64,000 bases of DNA from CALIZF01 sp046292445 (GTDB taxonomy: Bacteria > Pseudomonadota > Alphaproteobacteria > Rhodobacterales > Rhodobacteraceae), in the NCBI GenBank assembly GCA_046292445.1, contig JBKBQT010000005.1, positions 91,781 to 155,780 of the forward strand. Reading direction: 5' to 3'. Position 1 is the stretch's first letter, and each line of letters begins with the position of its first letter. Positions 59,243-64,000 of the stretch are shown here, one piece after another. Under the pieces are notes generated by a model, which made no database searches, was not told where the DNA came from, and was given only the letters and a program-made list of their open reading frames with translations. The translations under genes and the position numbers were made by a program.

Positions 59243-60430
59243 CTAGCCGCCCGCCCGGGCGCCGCGCGTGAGCGCCCGGATCGCCTGCGTCAGCCCGGCA
59301 AGGTCGCCGCGCAGATCCGCGACGGCCTCCTGCCGGCCGGCCGACAGTTCCTCGAGGATGCGCAAGAGCTGCACGTCGATCGACCGCAGGCGCATGCGCG
59401 CCTCGGCATCGGCATGGGGGCTGCCCTCCTCGGCGCCCATGCCGCGCGCCATCCGGTCCTGCGCCTCGGCGATCTGCGCGAGCAGCGCCGACTGGCCGGT
59501 GCGCGTGCGGTCGGCCGCCTCGGCCTGCACCGCCAGCCGGTCGAGCGCCGCCGCCATTGCCGCCAGTGCCCCGGCAAGCTGATCGCGCTCGGCCGCATCG
59601 CGGGCGGCATTCGCCTCGATCCGCTCGAGCAGCGCATCGAGCGCCCCGGCCACCGCGCCGCCGTCGCCGCCGCCCGCCTCGCCCCCGGCAAAGCCGAGCC
59701 GCGTGATGGTGGACAGCCATTCCTCGAGCTCGCGATAGAACCGGTTCTGCCCATGCCCCGCGAACAGGTCGAGCAGACCGACGATCAGCGACCCCGCCAG
59801 CCCGAGGAGCGAGGACGAGAATGCCGTCCCCATGCCGCCAAGCTGATCCTCGAGGCCCGACATCAGCTTGTCGAACACCTGGATGCCCGTCTCGCCCTCT
59901 TGCGGGGCGAGGTTGCGGATCGTCTCGACCATCGCCGGCACGGTCGTCGCAAGGCCGAAGAACGTGCCCAGAAGGCCGAGAAAGATCAGAAGGTTGCCAA
60001 GATACCGCGTGACCTCGCGCGCCTCGTCGATGCGGGTGGCCACGCTGTCGAGGATCGACCGGCCGGAACTGTCGGAGATCGCCATCCGCGCCGCCCGATT
60101 GCGGCTGCCGAGCATGGCGGCGAGCGGCGCCAGCAGGCGGGGCGGGGCGGCGAATTCCTGCCCCGGGCGGGCGGCGACGAAATCCTCGACCCAGGAGACC
60201 GACGTGACGATCTGGAACACCTGCCAGAAACAGGTGAGCACACCGATGAAGAACACCAGCGCGATGAAGCCGTTGAGGACCGGGTTGGCCATCACGATCG
60301 ACCGCGCCGCCGGCAGGATCAGCCATGCCCCCGCGCCGGCCATGGCAATGACGGCCAGCATCAGCAGGATCTGCCGCACCGGCTGGGTAAAGGTTATCGG
60401 TCGTCGAGCCTCACGCGCCGGTCTTTCCAC
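59243..60430 (-). CDS. ExbB/TolQ/MotA-like proton channel protein
   Basis: 395 residues with two N-terminal hydrophobic segments (ILLMLAVIAMAGAGAWLIL and NGFIALVFFIGVLTCFW) and two more in the central part (LGNLLIFLGLLGTFFGLATTVPAMV and FSSSLLGLAGSLIVGLL), then a coiled-coil tail. GLLGTFFGL is the MotA/TolQ/ExbB-like TM motif. It is translated just ahead of the OmpA-type partner with a 3-base gap. The pair probably forms a stator-type complex. Confidence 0.85.
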   Translation of the reverse strand: MERPAREARRPITFTQPVRQILLMLAVIAMAGAGAWLILPAARSIVMANPVLNGFIALVFFIGVLTCFWQVFQIVTSVSWVEDFVAARPGQEFAAPPRLLAPLAAMLGSRNRAARMAISDSSGRSILDSVATRIDEAREVTRYLGNLLIFLGLLGTFFGLATTVPAMVETIRNLAPQEGETGIQVFDKLMSGLEDQLGGMGTAFSSSLLGLAGSLIVGLLDLFAGHGQNRFYRELEEWLSTITRLGFAGGEAGGGDGGAVAGALDALLERIEANAARDAAERDQLAGALAAMAAALDRLAVQAEAADRTRTGQSALLAQIAEAQDRMARGMGAEEGSPHADAEARMRLRSIDVQLLRILEELSAGRQEAVADLRGDLAGLTQAIRALTRGARAGG

Positions 60431-60517
60431 GGGTTCGCTTGCCTGGCCTGTCGCTTGTTTGCCTGCGCGAGTTTAGGCTTGCCGCGCCGCCGCCACAATC
60501 GGTTATGCACAGCGCCG

Positions 60518-61060
60518 TCACGCCGCGGTGCAGAGATGCCGCACCCGCGCCGCCAGCCAGTCGAGCTCGGGATCGGCGAGGCCGAGGCCCGCCAGATGCG
60601 CCGCCGTCGCCCAGAGGTAGTCGCAGTTGCGCCCCCGCCCGCCGATCGCGGCGGCGATGATGCGCGCCTGTTCCTCGCGCGGCAGGCCGCCGCAATACTG
60701 CGGATGCTCGCGGTTGATGACATAGGCGAGCGCTGTGATGCGCCGGCCGTCCTGCAGGTCGAGCGGCAGACGCGCCTCGACATAGGCCGAGGAAATCAGC
60801 TCGCGCGCGCGCAGATGCGCGATCGTCGCATCCTCGGTCCCCGGCGCCGCGCGCAGCGCAAGCCCGTGGCACAGCGCGCCGGGCATCGCGTCGAGCGCGA
60901 GCACGAGGCCCGGCGCCGCGACCGTGCCGCGGTGGTGGATCGAGCGCATGCAGAAGCTGCGGTGCCAGCCCGCAGCGGCCGCCGGCACGCGCTCGGTCAC
61001 CGGGAACTCGGGGTTCCACATCAGCGAGCCATAGCCGAACACCCAAAGCCCGCCGTCCAT
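60518..61060 (-). CDS. chaC: Gamma-glutamylcyclotransferase, ChaC type
   Basis: 180 residues. The FGYGSLMWNPEF substrate loop, RSIHHRGTVAAPGLVLALD, and ELISSAYVEARLPL are ChaC landmarks. It degrades glutathione to 5-oxoproline and Cys-Gly. Normal length. It is divergent from the DUF2125 gene and downstream of the ExbB-type gene is on the same strand after 87 bases. Confidence 0.93.
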   Translation of the reverse strand: MDGGLWVFGYGSLMWNPEFPVTERVPAAAAGWHRSFCMRSIHHRGTVAAPGLVLALDAMPGALCHGLALRAAPGTEDATIAHLRARELISSAYVEARLPLDLQDGRRITALAYVINREHPQYCGGLPREEQARIIAAAIGGRGRNCDYLWATAAHLAGLGLADPELDWLAARVRHLCTAA

Positions 61061-61134
61061 CGCCGCCCTCGCCGCTGGTCCTCGCCCTGTGCGCCCTCTA
61101 TCTAGACGGCGGACGGGGATGGAAAGGGGGCGCG

Positions 61135-62115
61135 ATGCGCTGGCTCGGCTGGGGGCTGACGGGGCTTGTCGCGCTCTGGGCCGGCTGGTGGTGGATCGCC
61201 GCCACCACGGTCGAACGCAGCGCAGCCGCCTGGTTCGCCGCGCTCGGCGATGCCGGGTGGGACGCGCGGCAGGGCGGGCTGTCGGTGGCGGGGTTCCCGT
61301 CGCGGCTCGATCTGACGGTGACGGCGCCGCAGCTCTACGATCCCGTGCAGCAGGTCGGCTGGACGGGCGCCTTCGCCCAGGTGCTCGCCCTCGCCTACCG
61401 GCCCTGGCACGTGATCGCGGCCCTGCCCCCCGACCAGACGATCCGGCTGGGCGAGGCCGAGCTGCGCCTGACCTCCGACCGGCTGCGGGCGAGCCTTGTC
61501 GTCGCGCCCTCGCCCGCGCTGACGCTCGAGCGGATCGCGATCGAGGGGGACGGGCTGCGCCTTGCCGTCGCGAATGGCGCCGCGGTCGCGGCGAGCCTGC
61601 GGGCGGGAACGCGCGGCGTCGGGGGTGGCGAGGGGGGTGGCGGGCGCGTGCATGACGCCGCGCTGGCCCTTGCCGGCCTGCGGCTCGACGCGCCGCTGCC
61701 GCCCGAGGCGCCGGCGGGGGATGCGTCGCTGCGGCTCGAGATGCGGCTGACCTTTTCGGACCCGCTCGACCGGCATGCGCCGCGCACGCGGCCGCGCGTT
61801 CTCGCGCTCGACCTCGCCGAGGGGCGGCTGGTCTGGGGGCCGATGGTGCTGGCGGCACAGGGCAGCCTGCGCGCCGATGCGGCAGGCCTTGCCGAGGGGC
61901 GGATCGAGATCACCGCCGACGACTGGCCGCGGGCGCTCGCGCTGGCCACCGCCGCGGGGCTGGTCGATCCCGGCCTCGCCCCGACCTGGGCCGCGATGGC
62001 CGGCGCGCTGTCGGACGCGGCCGGCACGCCGGGGCGCGTGGCGATCCCGCTGATCCTCGGGAACGGCCGGATGAGCCTCGGGCCGCTGCCGATCGGTCCG
62101 GCGCCCCGGCTCTGA
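61135..62115 (+). CDS. DUF2125 domain protein
   Basis: 326 residues with an N-terminal membrane segment (LGWGLTGLVALWAGWWWIA). The conserved DUF2125 pattern is visible in GWDARQGGLSVAGFPSRLDLTVTAPQL and AFAQVLALAYRPWHVIAALPPDQTI. Family members are anchored periplasmic-facing proteins of unknown function, common in alphaproteobacteria. The ATG at 61135 is supported by GGAAAGGGGG. Confidence 0.9.
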   Translation: MRWLGWGLTGLVALWAGWWWIAATTVERSAAAWFAALGDAGWDARQGGLSVAGFPSRLDLTVTAPQLYDPVQQVGWTGAFAQVLALAYRPWHVIAALPPDQTIRLGEAELRLTSDRLRASLVVAPSPALTLERIAIEGDGLRLAVANGAAVAASLRAGTRGVGGGEGGGGRVHDAALALAGLRLDAPLPPEAPAGDASLRLEMRLTFSDPLDRHAPRTRPRVLALDLAEGRLVWGPMVLAAQGSLRADAAGLAEGRIEITADDWPRALALATAAGLVDPGLAPTWAAMAGALSDAAGTPGRVAIPLILGNGRMSLGPLPIGPAPRL

Positions 62116-62215
62116 TCGCACCGAACCGGCGCAACCGTCCGATTTGCGTTGATCGGCGCACGGATTTCGGGTCCAGTCACGGTATTCCCGCCGCCCCGAC
62201 CCGAAAGGACGCCCG

Positions 62216-63355
62216 ATGGACGATCACCCGCCCACCGCCCGCCCTGACCTGCCGATACCCGCCGAAGGCCTGCGCCCCGGCGACCGCATGCCGGTGCTCA
62301 CGGCGCGCACGAACGTCAACCCGCAGTTCAAGATCGACGCGATGGCCGGCCGCTGGGTGGTGATCGGCGTGATCGGCAGCACCGCCGCACCGGGCATGGC
62401 CGACCGGGTGATGGCCGTGTCGGCCGCAACGGATGTGTTCGACGATGATCATGCGAGCCTGTTCCTGGCCACCCAGGACGCGGCCGACGAGGCCGACTCG
62501 CGGTTGACCGACCGGATTCCGGGCCAGCGGACGATCTGGGACGGCGATCTTGGCATCGCCCGCGCCTTGGGCGCGGTGATCGACGGCGCCCCCGCGCGCC
62601 TCGCCCCGCTCTGGCTGGTGATCGACCCCGGCCTGACGATCCGCCATGTCATCCCCTGCCGCGCCGATGGCAGCGATCTGGCCGAGATGCTTGGCATTCT
62701 GCGCGCCGCCCGCCCGCCGGCCGTCTGGCTCGGCTACGAGGTGCCGGCGCCGATCCTGATCCTGCCCGACGTGTTCGAGCCGGCGTTCTGCGATCACCTG
62801 ATCGGCCTCTACGCGGCGCAGGGCGGAACGCTGTCGGGGTTCATGCGCGATCAGGGCGGCAAGACGGTGCCGGTGCACGATCCGTCCTTCAAGGTGCGCC
62901 GCGACTACATGATCGAGGATCAGGCGCTGATGCGGGCGGTGCAGGCGCGCATCCTGCGTTGCGTCGTGCCGCAGATCGAGCGGGTGCATTTCTTTCGCTG
63001 CACCCGGATGGAGCGCTACCTCGTCGCCTGTTACGACGCGGCCGAGGGCGGGCATTTCCGCCCGCACCGCGACAACACGACGCTCGGCACGGCGCATCGC
63101 CGCTTTGCGGTCTCGATCAACCTCAACGACGACTTCGAGGGCGGCGAGGTAAGCTTTCCCGAATATTCCCCGCGCGGCTTCAAGGCCCCGCGCGGCGGTG
63201 CGGTGATCTTTTCCTGCGCGATGCTGCATGCGGTGTCGCGGGTGACGGCGGGGCGGCGCTATGCCTTCCTGCCCTTCCTCTACGACGATGCCGCGGCCAA
63301 GATCCGCGAGGCGAATGCGGCCCGGGTGCCGACGGCGGCGAACTATCGCGCCTGA
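62216..63355 (+). CDS. Peroxiredoxin-like / 2-oxoglutarate-Fe(II) oxygenase fusion
   Basis: 379 residues. The N-terminal half (1-165) is thioredoxin-fold-like (RPGDRMPVLTA, RWVVIGVIGSTAAPGMADR, LWLVIDPGLTIRHVIP) but lacks the peroxidatic Cys. The C-terminal half (180-355) is a prolyl-4-hydroxylase-type double-stranded beta-helix with Fe ligands His284, Asp286 and His338 and 2-oxoglutarate-binding Arg348. It may hydroxylate a protein or amino acid. The N-half could be a docking domain. The gene ends adjacent to the convergent extensin-like gene without a gap. Confidence 0.87.
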   Translation: MDDHPPTARPDLPIPAEGLRPGDRMPVLTARTNVNPQFKIDAMAGRWVVIGVIGSTAAPGMADRVMAVSAATDVFDDDHASLFLATQDAADEADSRLTDRIPGQRTIWDGDLGIARALGAVIDGAPARLAPLWLVIDPGLTIRHVIPCRADGSDLAEMLGILRAARPPAVWLGYEVPAPILILPDVFEPAFCDHLIGLYAAQGGTLSGFMRDQGGKTVPVHDPSFKVRRDYMIEDQALMRAVQARILRCVVPQIERVHFFRCTRMERYLVACYDAAEGGHFRPHRDNTTLGTAHRRFAVSINLNDDFEGGEVSFPEYSPRGFKAPRGGAVIFSCAMLHAVSRVTAGRRYAFLPFLYDDAAAKIREANAARVPTAANYRA

Positions 63356-64000
63356 CTAGCGGCAATAGGGGCCGCTGCGGTGGCTGGCGGTGTCGAAATG
63401 GAAATGATCCTCGTGATACCCGTCCGATCCGGGGCCGAGGGTGGTGCCGAAGGGTCCGCAGGCGGCCCGATAGGCGCTGCGCATCATGTCCCGGTGCGGC
63501 CCGCGAAAGCTGCGCAGCACCTCGATCCGCTGGCCGTTCGCCAGAACGAAGGCGCGGATGTCGATCGCCTTGCCGCGTGCATGTTCGCTCAGCGGCGCGC
63601 CGCTGCGGTGGTTGCGGGTGCGGCAGACGTAATGCGCCGCGATCTCGAGCCGGGCAAGGCCGCCCCCGGTCCGCCCCACCGCCCGCTTGGCCCCGTTCTC
63701 GACCCAGGACAAGAGCGCGAGCGCCGTCGGGCAATCCATCAGCGCCGGCGTCGAGAGCGCCACCCCGCCGACCGCCGTGACCTGCACGGGCCGCGCTATG
63801 CCGCAGCCGCGGATCCGCCCGGTGATGGGCGCGACGCTCGCGCCCTGGATCGCCGGATTGCCGCAGACCGACCCGCGCCGCGGCAGGACCGCATCGCCCC
63901 CGGGCGCCGGGCGGATGATGGCGGCCGCCGGTTGCGGCGCCGGGGCAGCGGCGGGGGGGCGCGGCTGGACCACCGCGCCGCCGCGCGGGCCGAGGCCGCC
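63356..64000 (-). CDS. Extensin-like C-terminal domain protein, 5' end outside window
   Basis: The frame is open to the right edge (at least 214 codons), so the N-terminus is missing. The C-terminal Extensin_C-type region is clear: CGNPAIQGASVAPI, LMDCPTALALLSWVE, YVCRTRNHRSGAPLSEHARGKAIDIRAF, DGYHEDHFHFD, with SEHARGKAIDI and HEDHFHFD resembling metallopeptidase-type D-Ala-D-Ala carboxypeptidase motifs. The upstream region is proline/alanine-rich. It may be a cell-wall hydrolase-like protein. Confidence 0.85.
   Translation of the reverse strand, partial: GGLGPRGGAVVQPRPPAAAPAPQPAAAIIRPAPGGDAVLPRRGSVCGNPAIQGASVAPITGRIRGCGIARPVQVTAVGGVALSTPALMDCPTALALLSWVENGAKRAVGRTGGGLARLEIAAHYVCRTRNHRSGAPLSEHARGKAIDIRAFVLANGQRIEVLRSFRGPHRDMMRSAYRAACGPFGTTLGPGSDGYHEDHFHFDTASHRSGPYCR

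Noticed and set aside
57290..60430. ExbB/MotA-like and OmpA-like pair as a Zorya anti-phage system
   Set aside because: ZorA/B-like architecture is present, but the ZorC/ZorD genes are absent; the flanks are ChaC, DUF2125 and CHMI. A housekeeping envelope role is more likely.
1..64000. CRISPR arrays, rRNA, tRNA and insertion sequences
   Set aside because: I looked for regularly spaced repeats, tRNA-like cloverleaves and transposase motifs and saw none; scan tools could still find weak ones.

Overview
The window is GC-rich, gene-dense DNA from an alphaproteobacterium, most probably a member of the Rhodobacteraceae. The evidence is the gene content and order: rpsB-tsf, yicC-gmk, trkA-trkH followed by hfq-hflX, a cytoplasmic PhoR, a class II DAHP synthase, a PAS_5 protein, bdhA next to a patatin phospholipase, and a DUF2125 protein. 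Short intergenic repeats with a GGCGGGGATATTTGGGCC-like core, which I associate with Rhodobacterales from memory, agree. Nothing looks like a phage, plasmid backbone, insertion sequence, CRISPR array, rRNA or tRNA. This is chromosomal core and near-core DNA.

Layout. 1-0.7 kb: C-terminal end of an RTX calcium-binding protein. 0.7-6 kb: arginase, rpsB-tsf, a LuxR solo and a divergent FAD oxidoreductase. 6-11.5 kb: a SulP anion transporter, a three-gene coupled operon (MBL hydrolase, SoxH-like protein, thioredoxin-fold protein) and gap. 11.8-18 kb: PhoR, a small receiver-like protein, a Cys/Met-metabolism PLP enzyme, the yicC-gmk-gamma-carbonic anhydrase operon and a PAS_5 protein. 18-22 kb: class II DAHP synthase, a GlxA-type regulator and a soluble sugar dehydrogenase. 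22-29.5 kb: one long operon joining a branched-chain-type ABC importer to pseudouridine kinase and pseudouridine-5'-phosphate glycosidase. 29.5-32.5 kb: DUF502, patatin, bdhA and a candidate small RNA. 32.5-42.7 kb: a family 5 solute-binding protein, acyl-CoA ligase-LysE-FrnE-MFS, mfd and a membrane protein. 42.7-50.5 kb: hemB, a SYLF lipoprotein, a beta-hydroxyacid dehydrogenase, a penicillin acylase homologue and a mesaconyl-CoA hydratase/CoA-transferase pair. 50.7-56.7 kb: trkA-trkH and hfq-hflX, separated by two exported-protein genes, one with a VPLPA-CTERM-like tail. 56.9-64 kb: a CHMI homologue, an ExbB/MotA-like plus coiled-coil OmpA pair, ChaC, DUF2125, a peroxiredoxin-like/2OG-Fe oxygenase fusion and a partial extensin-like protein.

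Functional themes are nucleoside salvage (importer plus psuK-psuG), C4/C5 acyl-CoA and polyhydroxybutyrate carbon metabolism (bdhA-patatin, Meh-Mct), potassium uptake, and RNA-level regulation (Hfq, YicC, a candidate sRNA).

The most unusual signals are a ~74-nt Hfq-dependent-looking sRNA candidate with its own promoter and terminator (32309-32417), a dispersed 40-41-bp element in four copies (two forming a near-perfect inverted pair in a 354-base gap), a perfect 30-bp palindrome beside an 11-bp hairpin (14748-14826), a SoxH-like protein that has lost most of its HxHxDH metal motif, and the importer-pseudouridine operon. Start sites were picked by hand from ribosome binding sites and family lengths; no database search was possible.
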